A stretch of 64,000 nt of DNA from CAIWHR01 sp035541655 (GTDB lineage Bacteria > Pseudomonadota > Gammaproteobacteria > Burkholderiales > Casimicrobiaceae). How positions within the stretch are numbered: position 1 is the stretch's first letter; every line of letters starts with the position of its first letter. The stretch lies in the NCBI GenBank assembly GCA_035541655.1, contig DATKMY010000080.1, positions 1 to 64,000 on the forward strand, read 5' to 3'. The translations under genes and the position numbers were made by a program. Positions 9,126-20,527 of this stretch are shown piece by piece. A model generated the notes under the pieces. It made no database searches. It was not told where the DNA came from and was given only the letters and a program-made list of their open reading frames with translations.

Positions 9126-9855
9126 CGCGAAACAGCTCAACGCAATCGCGGGCGGTCTCGCGCTCGTCGCGTTTGCGCTCCTGCTTTGGGGGAGCATCAG
9201 CTGGGCCGCGCGCCAGCCGTCGTTCGAGTTCCGCGAGGTCGTTGTGACCGGAACGCTCGTGCGCGCCGATCCTGCGCAGCTCGAGCTGATCGTCCGGCGC
9301 GAGCTTTCGGGCACCTTCTTCACGATGAACCTCGAGACGGCGCGCGCCTCCGTCGCGAAGCTCCCGTGGGTGCGCAGCGTCGCCCTGCGGCGACAGTGGC
9401 CGCAACGGCTCGAAATGACGATCGAGGAGCACGTTCCATTCGGCCGCTGGAACGACACGGCGCTCGTCGACACGCTGGGCGGCGTCTTCGCTGCCGACTA
9501 CGAAGGTGTTCTGCCGCAGTTCGCAGGGCCGCCGGAGCGTGCGGGCGAGATTGCCGACCGCTATCGCGAAGCGACGGCGACGCTTGCGCCGCTCGGCCTC
9601 GCGGTCGACGCCGTCCGGCTGTCCGCTCGCGGCGGATGGCAAATCACCGCGAGCGGGCCATCGAGCCGGCTCGTGATCGAGCTCGGGCGCGAGGAGCCCT
9701 CGGCGCGGCTTGAGCGCTTCGTCGCCGCGTACGAACGGACGATCGGGGCGCTCGCGCGCGCGGGAACGAGCATCGAGCACGTCGATCTGCGCTACCGCAA
9801 CGGCTTCGCCGCGCGCGTGCCGGGGTTCCGCGAAAAGACACGCAAGAAAGCCTGA
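9115..9855 (+). CDS. ftsQ: Cell division protein FtsQ
   Basis: Bitopic divisome protein that bridges early and late division proteins through FtsB/FtsL. It is 246 aa: a short cytoplasmic start, one membrane helix at about residues 10-32, then a periplasmic POTRA domain (FREVVVTGTLVRADPAQLE, about 38-105, with KLPWVRSVALRRQWPQRLE) and the FtsQ beta domain. Its ATG lies inside the end of ddl. Confidence 0.93.
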   Translation: MWDDAKQLNAIAGGLALVAFALLLWGSISWAARQPSFEFREVVVTGTLVRADPAQLELIVRRELSGTFFTMNLETARASVAKLPWVRSVALRRQWPQRLEMTIEEHVPFGRWNDTALVDTLGGVFAADYEGVLPQFAGPPERAGEIADRYREATATLAPLGLAVDAVRLSARGGWQITASGPSSRLVIELGREEPSARLERFVAAYERTIGALARAGTSIEHVDLRYRNGFAARVPGFREKTRKKA

Positions 9856-9870
9856 GGGGCGAGCGAGAGC

Positions 9871-11103
9871 ATGGTGAAAGAGAACAAGAACGTGATCGTC
9901 GGTCTCGACATCGGCACGTCGAAGATCGTCGCGATCGTCGCCGAAGTGACGCCCGAGGGCGAGCTGAACATCATAGGGCTCGGCACCCAGCCCTCGCGCG
10001 GGCTCAAGAAAGGCGTGGTCGTCAACATCGAGGCGACGATGGCGTCGATCCAGCGCGTGCTCGAGGAGGCCGAGCTGATGGCCGACTGTCGGATCACCGA
10101 GGTATACACGGGAATTGCCGGCAGTCACATCCGCAGCCTCAACTCGAGCGGGATGGTCGCGATCAAGGAGAAGGAGGTCACCGAGGCCGACATCGATCGC
10201 GTCGTCGAGACCGCGAAGGCGGTCGCGATCCCGAACGACCAGCAGATCCTGCACATCCTGCCGCAGGAATTCATCATCGATGGGCAGGAGGACGTGCGCG
10301 AGCCGCTCGGCATGAGTGGCGTGCGGCTCGAGGTCAAGGTGCACATCGTCACCGGCGCCGTCTCCGCCGTCGAGAACATCACCAAGTGCGTGCGCCGCTG
10401 CGGCCTCACGGTGAAGGACGTCATCCTGCAACCGCTCGCCTCGTCGATCGCAGTGCTGAACGACGACGAGAAGGAGCTCGGGATCTGCCTGATCGACATC
10501 GGCGGCGGCACGACCGACCTCGCCGTGTTCGCGGGCGGCGCGATCCGGCACACCGCGGTGATCCCGATCGCCGGCGATCAGGTGACGAACGACATCGCGA
10601 TGACGCTGCGCACGCCGACGAAGGAAGCCGAGGAGCTGAAGCTACGGCACGGCTGCGCGCTGCGCCAACTCGCCGATCCGAACGACATCATCGAAGTTCC
10701 CGGCGTGGGCGAGCGCGCGCCGCGCAAGCTCTCGCGGCAGACGCTCGCCGAGGTGATCGAGCCCAGGGTCGAGGAGCTCTACACGCTCGTGCAGGCGGAG
10801 CTGCGGCGCTCCGGATTCGAGGAGCTCCTCTCGTCCGGCATCGTCCTGACGGGGGGCACGGCGCTGCTCGCCGGCATGACCGAGCTCGGCGAGGAGGTGT
10901 TCCATCTGCCGGTGCGCGTGGGCGTACCGGCGTACGTGGGCGGGCTCGCCGACGTGGTGCGCAGCCCCCGCTATGCGACTGCCGTCGGCCTGCTCCTCGA
11001 AGGCCGCGACCAGTACCTCGCCGCGCAGGAGTCGCGCGCGAAGACCACGGGCCTCTCCGGCGCCGCCGAAAGGATGAAGCAATGGTTCAAGGCGAACTTC
11101 TGA
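9871..11103 (+). CDS. ftsA: Cell division protein FtsA
   Basis: Actin-family ATPase that ties FtsZ to the membrane and recruits later division proteins. It is 410 aa. GLDIGTSKIVAIV is the phosphate-1 loop; LIDIGGGTTDLAVF is the phosphate-2 loop; GIVLTGGTALLAGM is the adenosine motif. The end, GAAERMKQWFKANF, is the conserved C-terminal amphipathic membrane-targeting helix. It follows ftsQ by 15 bases. Confidence 0.97.
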   Translation: MVKENKNVIVGLDIGTSKIVAIVAEVTPEGELNIIGLGTQPSRGLKKGVVVNIEATMASIQRVLEEAELMADCRITEVYTGIAGSHIRSLNSSGMVAIKEKEVTEADIDRVVETAKAVAIPNDQQILHILPQEFIIDGQEDVREPLGMSGVRLEVKVHIVTGAVSAVENITKCVRRCGLTVKDVILQPLASSIAVLNDDEKELGICLIDIGGGTTDLAVFAGGAIRHTAVIPIAGDQVTNDIAMTLRTPTKEAEELKLRHGCALRQLADPNDIIEVPGVGERAPRKLSRQTLAEVIEPRVEELYTLVQAELRRSGFEELLSSGIVLTGGTALLAGMTELGEEVFHLPVRVGVPAYVGGLADVVRSPRYATAVGLLLEGRDQYLAAQESRAKTTGLSGAAERMKQWFKANF

Positions 11104-11196
11104 CGACCATCGACGCAATCGAGATCAACGCGAACGAGACCAGGCAGTCCACAACGCACGCTTATCACAAACCCGGACAGGAGAAAGGAGCGCACC

Positions 11197-12381
11197 ATGT
11201 TTGAGATCATCGATCAAGCTTCCCAGGAAGGCGCCATCATCAAGGTCATCGGCGTCGGAGGCTGCGGCGGCAACGCGGTCGAGCACATGATCGCGAGGGG
11301 GCTCGCCGACGTCGAGTTCCTCTGCGCGAACACCGACGCGCAGGCGCTCAAGCGCTCGAGCGCGTCGTCGCAGCTGCAGCTCGGCCAAACGCTGACGCGC
11401 GGCCTCGGCGCCGGAGCGCGGCCCGAGATCGGGCGCGATGCGGCGATGGAGGACCGCGACCGCATCGCCGAGATGATCGACGGCGCCGACATGCTGTTCA
11501 TCACCGCCGGAATGGGGGGCGGCACGGGTACCGGAGCTGCGCCGGTGATCGCCGACATCGCGAAGAGCATGAACATCCTGACGGTCGCCGTCGTCACACG
11601 GCCGTTCCGCCTCGAAGGCGGAAAGCGGATGAAGGTCGCGCAAGCCGGCATCGACGAGCTCGCGAAGCGCGTCGACTCGCTGATCATCATCCCGAACGAC
11701 AAGCTGATGGAAGTGCTCGGCGACGACATCTCGATGCTCGACGCCTACGCGGCCGCGAACGACGTGTTGCACGGCGCCGTGTCGGGCATCGCCGAGGTGA
11801 TCAACAATCCGGGGCTCGTCAACGTGGATTTCGCCGACGTGCGCACGGTGATGGGCGAGGTCGGCATGGCGATGATGGGATCGGCGACAGCGGGCGGTGT
11901 CGATCGCGCGCGCCAGGCCGCCGAGGCGGCAGTGCGCAGCCCGCTGCTCGAAGACGTGAATCTCGCGGGCGCGCGCGGGGTGCTGGTCAACGTCACCGCG
12001 TCGTCGGGACTGCGGATGAAGGAGTACCAGGACGTGATGACGACGATCAAGGAGTTCACGGCAGACGACGCGCTCGTGATCGTCGGCACCGTCATCGAGG
12101 ACGCGATGGAGGACCAGCTGCGCGTGACGATGATCGCGACAGGCCTCGGCGGCGCCCAGGCAGCGAGGCGCGAGCAGAAAGCACCGAGCATGACGCTGGT
12201 CGAGCAGCCGCAGGTCGTCGCTCGGACGGGAACGGACGGCGTCGGCGTTCCCGTCGAGAGCGTCAACTACGAGCACCTCGATGCGCCGGCGGTGATGCGC
12301 CGGCGGGAGCGGGGGTTGCCGGCGGCTCCGGCATTCGACGCAACGGAAATCCCCGCCTTTCTGCGCAAGCAGGCGGACTAG
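11197..12381 (+). CDS. ftsZ: Cell division protein FtsZ
   Basis: Tubulin-like GTPase that forms the division ring. It is 394 aa with IKVIGVGGCGGNAVEHM at the N-terminus, the tubulin signature GGGTGTG at residues 107-113, the T7 loop NVDFADVRTVM, a variable linker and the C-terminal conserved peptide TEIPAFLRKQAD that binds FtsA and ZipA-like partners. A strong ribosome site (AGGAG/AAAGGAG) lies just before the ATG. The 93-base gap from ftsA shows no clear promoter. Confidence 0.98.
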   Translation: MFEIIDQASQEGAIIKVIGVGGCGGNAVEHMIARGLADVEFLCANTDAQALKRSSASSQLQLGQTLTRGLGAGARPEIGRDAAMEDRDRIAEMIDGADMLFITAGMGGGTGTGAAPVIADIAKSMNILTVAVVTRPFRLEGGKRMKVAQAGIDELAKRVDSLIIIPNDKLMEVLGDDISMLDAYAAANDVLHGAVSGIAEVINNPGLVNVDFADVRTVMGEVGMAMMGSATAGGVDRARQAAEAAVRSPLLEDVNLAGARGVLVNVTASSGLRMKEYQDVMTTIKEFTADDALVIVGTVIEDAMEDQLRVTMIATGLGGAQAARREQKAPSMTLVEQPQVVARTGTDGVGVPVESVNYEHLDAPAVMRRRERGLPAAPAFDATEIPAFLRKQAD

Positions 12382-12385
12382 GGGG

Positions 12386-12414
12386 ACGACAAGGGGAGAA
12401 ATTCGTGTTATACT
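12386..12414 (+). promoter_or_regulatory. Candidate sigma-70 promoter for lpxC
   Basis: ACGACA (12386-12391) and TATACT (12409-12414) are separated by 17 bases in the ftsZ-lpxC gap. They match the -35 and -10 consensus at 4/6 and 5/6 positions in an unusually AT-rich stretch. Seen in sequence; activity is inferred. Confidence 0.45.
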
Positions 12415-12463
12415 TAAAAGCTAAGCCACTGAACCGGCAGACATTTCGACCACGGCAGGACCT

Positions 12464-13378
12464 GTGCTGAAGCAGCGGACGCTGAAAGGTACGATCAGGA
12501 CGACGGGCGTCGGTCTTCACACCGGCGTGCGCGTCGAAATCGTGCTGCGCCCCGCGCCGCCGAACGCGGGCATCGTCTTCCACCGTGTCGATCTCGAGCG
12601 GCCGGTGTCGATTCCCGCCGACGCGCTGCACGTCGGCGAGACTCGCCTCTCGTCGACGCTCAAGCTCGACGGCGCCGCGATCTCCACGGTCGAGCATCTG
12701 ATGTCGGCGCTCGCCGGGCTTGGCATCGACAACCTGCACGTCGATGTCGCAGGTCCGGAGGTGCCCATCATGGACGGCAGCGCCGGCCCGTTTGTGTTCC
12801 TGCTCCAGGCGGCAGGGATCGTCGAGCAGGAAGCGCACAAGCGCTACCTCCGCGTCGTCGCTCCGGTCGAGGTGCGCGACGGCGACAAGTGGGCGCGCTT
12901 CGAGCCGTTCAACGGCTTCAAGCTCGACTTCACGATCGATTTCCCGCATCCGATGTTCGGGTCGGAGAACCGTCACGTCCTCATCGACTTCGCCGAGCAT
13001 TCGTACGTGAAGGAGGTCGCGCGCGCGCGAACGTTCGGCTTCATGCAGGACCTCGAGGCGATGCGCGAAGCGGGGCTCGGGTTGGGCGGCAGCCTGCAGA
13101 ACGCCGTCGTCCTCGACGAATATCGCGTACTGAACAGCGAGGGGCTGCGTTACGACAACGAGTTCGTCAAGCACAAGGTGCTCGATGCGATCGGCGATCT
13201 CTACTTGCTCGGGCACCCGCTGATCGGCCAGTACACGGCGTTCAAGTCGGGGCACGGGCTCAACAACGCGCTCGCGCGCGCCCTCCTTGGGCGTGCCGAC
13301 GCGTTCGAGCTCGTCACCTTCGCCGAGCCCGCGGAAGTACCCTCCGCGTTCCAGGGCTGGCAGCTTTCCCCGGCGTGA
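12464..13378 (+). CDS. lpxC: UDP-3-O-acyl-N-acetylglucosamine deacetylase
   Basis: Zinc deacetylase, the first committed step of lipid A synthesis. It is 304 aa. The N-terminus LKQRTLKGTIRTTGVGLHTG aligns with E. coli LpxC, so the GTG at 12464 is the start. Zinc ligands are H78 in STVEHLMSAL and the later His and Asp of HKVLDAIGDLYLLG. It is the last gene of the dcw cluster and probably has its own promoter in addition to readthrough from ftsZ. Confidence 0.97.
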   Translation: MLKQRTLKGTIRTTGVGLHTGVRVEIVLRPAPPNAGIVFHRVDLERPVSIPADALHVGETRLSSTLKLDGAAISTVEHLMSALAGLGIDNLHVDVAGPEVPIMDGSAGPFVFLLQAAGIVEQEAHKRYLRVVAPVEVRDGDKWARFEPFNGFKLDFTIDFPHPMFGSENRHVLIDFAEHSYVKEVARARTFGFMQDLEAMREAGLGLGGSLQNAVVLDEYRVLNSEGLRYDNEFVKHKVLDAIGDLYLLGHPLIGQYTAFKSGHGLNNALARALLGRADAFELVTFAEPAEVPSAFQGWQLSPA

Positions 13379-13456
13379 TGGCGGGCGTGCCGGCCCGCCC
13401 GTGGCTGCAAATCGCCCCTTCGCGACCCCGCAAGGTCGCCGGGCGCTAATAGCGCA

Positions 13457-13645
13457 TTGGTTCTCGTCCGGCTGCTGCTGTTCCTCGCGCTGGCGGCGAT
13501 CGCCGTTGCCGGGATCCTCTATCTTTACGGGCGCGACAGACGCTACCTCCGGTTCATCGGGCAGGTCATCAAGTTCGCGATCCTCCTCCTCGCGATCGTG
13601 CTGATCTTCTTCGCCTTCGAGCGGATCGTCGGCCCCATGCTCTAG
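13457..13645 (+). CDS. Small membrane protein, function unknown
   Basis: A 62 aa frame with two hydrophobic helices (about residues 2-22 and 36-57) separated by a basic stretch, GRDRRYLRFIGQ. No ATG or GTG is available in frame, so the start would be TTG at 13457. I do not recognise the family, but a small two-helix protein between lpxC and dciA is plausible in this lineage. It points toward dciA and the two converge 25 bases apart. Confidence 0.6.
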   Translation: MVLVRLLLFLALAAIAVAGILYLYGRDRRYLRFIGQVIKFAILLLAIVLIFFAFERIVGPML

Positions 13646-13670
13646 AGTGAGCGGGGCGCTCGTCCCATCC

Positions 13671-14102
13671 TCAACCTGCTCGCCTCAGGAATCGCTCCAG
13701 CGCCGTCTTGAGCGGCCCGCGCGGCAGCCTGCGCGCCAGCGCGCCCAGCGACTGCAGAGATGATCTATCCGGCTGATTCACTAGCGCTTTTGGCGGCGGA
13801 CCCACATCGGAGCGAACCTGTACCCGCACCCGTATTCCAGTAAATTCCCACCCCTGACGCCGCAGTGCAGCGAGAAGATCGGTAGCGCGCTGCCTGAGCA
13901 TCGCGGCAACCGCACCGGCATCGGCCGCAAGCTCGAGCTCGCCGCGGCGTGCATCGACGACGTGAATCCGTGGGGCAAGGGGGCGTGGCAGCTGTTGGCG
14001 AACCAAGATCGTCAGCGCATGCTCGCGGCAACGCCGCGCCTCCCAGTCGGCAAGGGTCGAATCGCCAGTGAGGACATGCTTGAACGGCATCATGGGTGCC
14101 AC
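13671..14102 (-). CDS. dciA: DUF721/DciA-like protein
   Basis: 143 aa with the DUF721 pattern: an N-terminal region ending in a helix-rich segment (WEARRCREHALTILVRQQLP), then LAPRIHVVDARRGELELAADAGAVAAMLRQR. DciA proteins load the replicative DnaB helicase in bacteria lacking DnaC. The position, divergent from secA, is the usual betaproteobacterial one. The start could also be the second or third Met (a few residues in). Identification rests on pattern and context. Confidence 0.75.
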   Translation of the reverse strand: MAPMMPFKHVLTGDSTLADWEARRCREHALTILVRQQLPRPLAPRIHVVDARRGELELAADAGAVAAMLRQRATDLLAALRRQGWEFTGIRVRVQVRSDVGPPPKALVNQPDRSSLQSLGALARRLPRGPLKTALERFLRRAG

Positions 14103-14111
14103 CCTGTATGC

Positions 14112-14117
14112 TAAAAT
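14112..14117 (+). promoter_or_regulatory. Candidate secA -10 element
   Basis: TAAAAT lies in an AT-rich island (GCTAAAATATTTTCG) between the divergent dciA and secA genes. No good -35 is visible at 17 bases; TTGAAC at 14080-14085 is too far. If used, the secA leader would be about 130 nt and would contain the terminator at 14199-14229. Confidence 0.4.
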
Positions 14118-14198
14118 ATTTTCGATTAACCACGACGACGGGTTGGTTTCGCAGGCCGATTGGGAGCACGCGAGCGCCTGGCAATTCGGACGGTAGCA

Positions 14199-14229
14199 GG
14201 GGTGAGGCGGTCCTCACCCCTTGTTTTTT
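14199..14229 (+). terminator. Intrinsic terminator inside the secA leader
   Basis: A perfect nine-base-pair stem, GGGGTGAGG (14199-14207) and CCTCACCCC (14212-14220), with loop CGGT, is followed directly by TTGTTTTTT. It ends 27 bases before the secA start. The gene upstream, dciA, is on the other strand, so this can only end a plus-strand transcript begun in the dciA-secA gap. Confidence 0.8.
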
Positions 14230-14256
14230 GCACCGGTGCCGACATCTCGATAGACA

Positions 14257-17016
<2,760 letters not shown>

Positions 17017-17077
17017 GGCCACTGCGCGGACTGCCTGCGTCCTCGCTCGGCGCTCGCTGTACTATCGGGTACTATCT

Positions 17078-17103
17078 CGGGCCTCGCTGCGGGCCCGGGT
17101 TTG
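17078..17103 (+). terminator. Weak candidate terminator after secA
   Basis: CGGGCC (17078-17083) and GGCCCG (17092-17097) can pair around an eight-base loop in the 145-base secA-argJ gap, but the following stretch has only three T residues. It may be a weak or Rho-assisted stop. Confidence 0.25.
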
Positions 17104-17161
17104 CCAACTGAGGCAGCCGGCCCGCTCGGAACGCTTTCCGTCCAACCGCACCTGCCTTGCG

Positions 17162-18391
17162 ATGCCCGTCCGTCATACGCCGCCGCGCTCCGACGAGCTG
17201 CTGCCCGTGCAGGGCGTCGTGCTGGGCACGGCGTCTGCGAAGATCAAGAAGTGGCAGCGTGACGACCTGCTGCTCGCGGCGTTCGCATCCGGGACCGTTG
17301 CCGCGGGCGTGTTCACGCAGAACCGCTTCGCTGCGGCACCCGTCGCGGTGTGCCGCCGCCATCTCGCGGAATCCGGGACGATACGTGCGCTGGTCGTGAA
17401 CGCGGGCAACGCCAATGCCGGCACCGGCGCCGCCGGCATCGCCGCGGCGCAGGCGACGTGCACGGCGGTCGCGTCGATCCTCGGCTGCGCGCCGCCGGAA
17501 GTTCTACCGTTTTCGACGGGCGTGATCATGGAGCCGCTGCCCGTCGACAGGATCGTCGCCGCGCTGCCCCTTGCGCGCGCCGCGCTCGCTGCCGATGGGT
17601 GGTTCGCCGCGGCGTCCGCGATCATGACCACCGATACGGCGCCGAAGGGCGCATCGCGCCGCGTTGCCGTCGATGGCGCAGCGGTCACTACGACCGGGAT
17701 CGCCAAAGGCGCCGGGATGATCCATCCGAACATGGCGACGATGCTGTCCTTCATCGCGACGGACGCGCCGGTCGCGGCCGCCGTGCTGCGCGATTTGACA
17801 CACGAGATCGCCGACGTTTCGTTCAACTGTGCGACGGTCGACGGCGACACGTCGACCAACGACAGCTTCGTGATCGTCGCCACCGGCAAGGCGCCGATCG
17901 CACCCATCACGCGTTCCGACGACCCGCGCCTGGCGCCGGTGCGCGCCGCGCTGACCGAAGTTGCCGTTGCGCTCGCGCAGGCGATCGTTCGCGATGGCGA
18001 AGGCGCCACCAAGTTCATCACGATCCGCGTCGAGGGTGGGCGCGATGCCGCCGAATGCCGGCGCACCGCGCTCGCGATCGCCCATTCGCCGCTCGTCAAG
18101 ACGGCGTTCTTCGCCTCGGATCCGAACCTCGGCCGCATCGTCTGCGCGATCGGCAACGGGTCCGCGCCCGACCAGGATCCTGCCGGCGTATCGTTCTGGC
18201 TCGACGACGTGCAGGTCGTCGCCAACGGCGCGCGTGCGGCCTCGTACACGGAAGGCGCAGGCCAGCGCGTGATGAAGAACGACGAGATCACCGTGCGCGT
18301 TGCGCTCGGACGGGGGCCGGCGATAGCGACCGTCTGGACCTGCGATTTTTCGCACGACTACGTCAGCATCAACGCCGACTACCGGAGCTAG
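17162..18391 (+). CDS. argJ: Bifunctional ornithine acetyltransferase/N-acetylglutamate synthase
   Basis: Arginine biosynthesis enzyme that recycles the acetyl group from N-acetylornithine to glutamate. It is 409 aa. It has the self-cleavage site HPNMATMLSFIATD, where chain cutting occurs between Ala192 and Thr193, the new N-terminal Thr being the nucleophile. GNANAGTG and the C-terminal FFASDPNLGRIVCAIGN are also typical. The DUF815 ATPase gene begins three bases after its stop. Confidence 0.95.
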   Translation: MPVRHTPPRSDELLPVQGVVLGTASAKIKKWQRDDLLLAAFASGTVAAGVFTQNRFAAAPVAVCRRHLAESGTIRALVVNAGNANAGTGAAGIAAAQATCTAVASILGCAPPEVLPFSTGVIMEPLPVDRIVAALPLARAALAADGWFAAASAIMTTDTAPKGASRRVAVDGAAVTTTGIAKGAGMIHPNMATMLSFIATDAPVAAAVLRDLTHEIADVSFNCATVDGDTSTNDSFVIVATGKAPIAPITRSDDPRLAPVRAALTEVAVALAQAIVRDGEGATKFITIRVEGGRDAAECRRTALAIAHSPLVKTAFFASDPNLGRIVCAIGNGSAPDQDPAGVSFWLDDVQVVANGARAASYTEGAGQRVMKNDEITVRVALGRGPAIATVWTCDFSHDYVSINADYRS

Positions 18392-18394
18392 AAC

Positions 18395-19294
18395 GTGGTC
18401 TCGGCGGCCGAACTCGGCGAGCTCTTCGTGCGTCTCGAAAGGATCCTCGACCGCGTCGAAGGGATGCTGCCGCCGCAGGCGCCACCGCCGGACTGGAGCG
18501 CGACGGCTCATCGCTGGCGCAGGCGCGGACAGCGGGGATACCTGCAGGCCATCGCGCACCCCCATTCGATACGCCTCGACGACCTCGTCGCCGTCGGCGA
18601 GCAGAAGCAGGCGATCGACGCGAACACGCGGCAGTTCGTCGCCGGGCTGCCGGCGAACAACGTGCTCCTCACCGGATCGCGCGGCACCGGCAAGTCGTCG
18701 CTGGTCAAGGCGATGCTCGTCAAGTATGCCGCGAAGGGCCTGCGCCTGATCGAGGTCGACAAAACCGATCTCGTCGAGCTTCCGGACATCGCCGACATCG
18801 TCGCCGGACGCCGCGAGCGCTTCATCGTCTTCTGCGACGACCTCACGTTCGACGCCGGGGAGCCAGGCTACAAGGCGTTGAAGGTGATGCTCGACGGGAC
18901 GATCGCCGCGCCGTCGGCGAACATGCTGATCTACGCAACGTCGAATCGCCGCCACCTGATGCCCGAGTACTTCAGCGAGAACCTCGAAACGCAGCACATC
19001 GGCGGCGAGGTTCATCCGGGCGAATCGGTCGAAGAGAAGATATCGCTCTCCGAGCGCTTCGGCCTGTGGATCACGTTCTATCCCTTCAGCCAGGACGACT
19101 ACCTCGCCGCCGCGGCATCGTGGCTCGCCGCGTTCGGCGTCGCACCGCCCAAGTCGGCGCGTGAGACGGAGGCCCGCAGCCGCGAAGCGCTGCAGTACGC
19201 GCTGCAGCGCGGGTCCCGCAGCGGACGCGTCGCATGGCAGTTCGCCAAGGGCTATGCGGGCGCGCACGGTCTGCGCGCCAGGAAGCGAGCGTGA
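18395..19294 (+). CDS. DUF815-family P-loop ATPase
   Basis: 299 aa AAA-type ATP-binding protein. Walker A is GSRGTGKSSL; FIVFCDDLTFD is Walker B; YATSNRRHLMPEYF is a sensor 1-like segment. The family has no firmly assigned role that I know of. It starts with GTG three bases after argJ and precedes the Nudix-ThiE gene by 24 bases, so the three probably share a transcript; nothing in the sequence ties it to arginine or thiamine metabolism. Confidence 0.85.
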   Translation: MVSAAELGELFVRLERILDRVEGMLPPQAPPPDWSATAHRWRRRGQRGYLQAIAHPHSIRLDDLVAVGEQKQAIDANTRQFVAGLPANNVLLTGSRGTGKSSLVKAMLVKYAAKGLRLIEVDKTDLVELPDIADIVAGRRERFIVFCDDLTFDAGEPGYKALKVMLDGTIAAPSANMLIYATSNRRHLMPEYFSENLETQHIGGEVHPGESVEEKISLSERFGLWITFYPFSQDDYLAAAASWLAAFGVAPPKSARETEARSREALQYALQRGSRSGRVAWQFAKGYAGAHGLRARKRA

Positions 19295-19318
19295 CCGGGC
19301 CGCGCGCCTGAGCGGGCA

Positions 19319-20275
19319 GTGAGCGTGAGTGGACAGGACGCGCTCGTCCCGGTCGCCGCCGCGGTCATCGTCGCGCCGGACGGTCGCGTACTGCTGGCGC
19401 AGCGGCCCGCGGGCAAGGCGTACGCCGGCTACTGGGAGTTCCCCGGCGGGAAGGTCGAACTCGGCGAGTCACCGCGCGAGGCCCTCGCGCGCGAGCTTCG
19501 CGAAGAGCTGGGCATCGCCGTGCAGCGCGCGGCGCCATGGCTCGTGCAGCGCTATCGTTACCCGCATGCGCACGTCGAGCTCCACTTCTTCCGTGTCTTC
19601 GAATGGGAGGGCGAGCCCGTCGGCCACGACGGCCAGATGTTCGCGTGGCAGGTACCGGGACGCTTCGACGTGCGCCCGCTGCTCCCGGCGAACACGTTCG
19701 TCATGCGCGCGCTGCTCCTGCCGTCGATCTACGGAATCACCAACGCAGAGGACGTGGGCGAGGCCACGCTTCTCGCTCGTGCCGAGATCGCGATCGCGTC
19801 CGGCCTGCGGTTGATCGAGCTGCGCGAGAAGACCTGGCCGCTCGCACGGCAGCGAGCGCTCGCGGAGTCGCTGCTTGCGCTCGCCGTCCCGCGCGGCGTC
19901 AAGGTGTTGCTCAACGGCGAGACTCGCAATGCGCTCGACTGGGGATGCGCAGGCGTGCATCTGACCGCAGCCGCTCTCGCGGAGGTCGCCGCACGCCCGG
20001 TGCCGGATGAGATGCTTTGCGCGGCTTCGTGCCATACGCGCGCCGAGGTCGAGCGCGCCGCTGCTTTGAACCTCGACTTCGTCGTGCTCGGTCCCGTGCT
20101 GCCGACCCCGACGCATCGCGGCATGCCGATTCTCGGATGGGACGGATTCGCGCCTCTGGCGCGCGAGGCGCCGCTGCCGGTCTTCGCGCTCGGGGGGCTC
20201 GCGCGCGGCGATCTCGAGACCGCGATCGCCCACGGCGCGCATGGCGTCGCGCTCCGCCGGGGCGCGTGGGACTAG
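19319..20275 (+). CDS. Nudix hydrolase (MutT-like) fused to a ThiE/TenI-like domain
   Basis: 318 aa fusion. Residues 1 to about 130 are a MutT-type Nudix domain with the box GGKVELGESPREALAREL continuing to REELGI. Residues from about 138 form a thiamine phosphate synthase/TenI-like barrel with LIELREKTWP, GVHLTAA, and LGPVLPTPTHRG. MutT cleans oxidised dGTP from the nucleotide pool; the ThiE-like half is common in this fusion but its activity is unclear. The start is GTG at 19319; a second in-frame GTG two codons on is possible. Confidence 0.9.
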   Translation: MSVSGQDALVPVAAAVIVAPDGRVLLAQRPAGKAYAGYWEFPGGKVELGESPREALARELREELGIAVQRAAPWLVQRYRYPHAHVELHFFRVFEWEGEPVGHDGQMFAWQVPGRFDVRPLLPANTFVMRALLLPSIYGITNAEDVGEATLLARAEIAIASGLRLIELREKTWPLARQRALAESLLALAVPRGVKVLLNGETRNALDWGCAGVHLTAAALAEVAARPVPDEMLCAASCHTRAEVERAAALNLDFVVLGPVLPTPTHRGMPILGWDGFAPLAREAPLPVFALGGLARGDLETAIAHGAHGVALRRGAWD

Positions 20276-20311
20276 ACTGGCGTCCCGCCGCGGTCTCGAG
20301 AGGCGAGCACG

Positions 20312-20527
20312 TCACTTGTCTCGCCGTTCGCGCCGCTCGCGTGCGCGCGCGGACTCTCCGCTCTCACGCTCGACCGCATCCCCGGCCGGGATCCGATAGA
20401 ACTCGGTCGCCCACGCGCCGAGGTCGATCGTCTTGCAGCGCTCCGAGCAGAACGGGCGCCAGCGCGATGCCGGCGACCATTCGACCGGCTTGCCGCAATG
20501 CGGACAGGGAACGTCTTTCGACGGCAT
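20312..20527 (-). CDS. yacG: DNA gyrase inhibitor / zinc-binding protein YacG
   Basis: 71 aa zinc-ribbon protein with two cysteine pairs, CPHCGK and CSERCK, the second inside PFCSERCKTIDLGAWATE, which is the YacG signature. In E. coli YacG binds GyrB and blocks gyrase. Its start codon abuts the zapD stop with no gap, so it is co-expressed with zapD and coaE. It converges with the Nudix-ThiE gene. Confidence 0.93.
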   Translation of the reverse strand: MPSKDVPCPHCGKPVEWSPASRWRPFCSERCKTIDLGAWATEFYRIPAGDAVERESGESARARERRERRDK

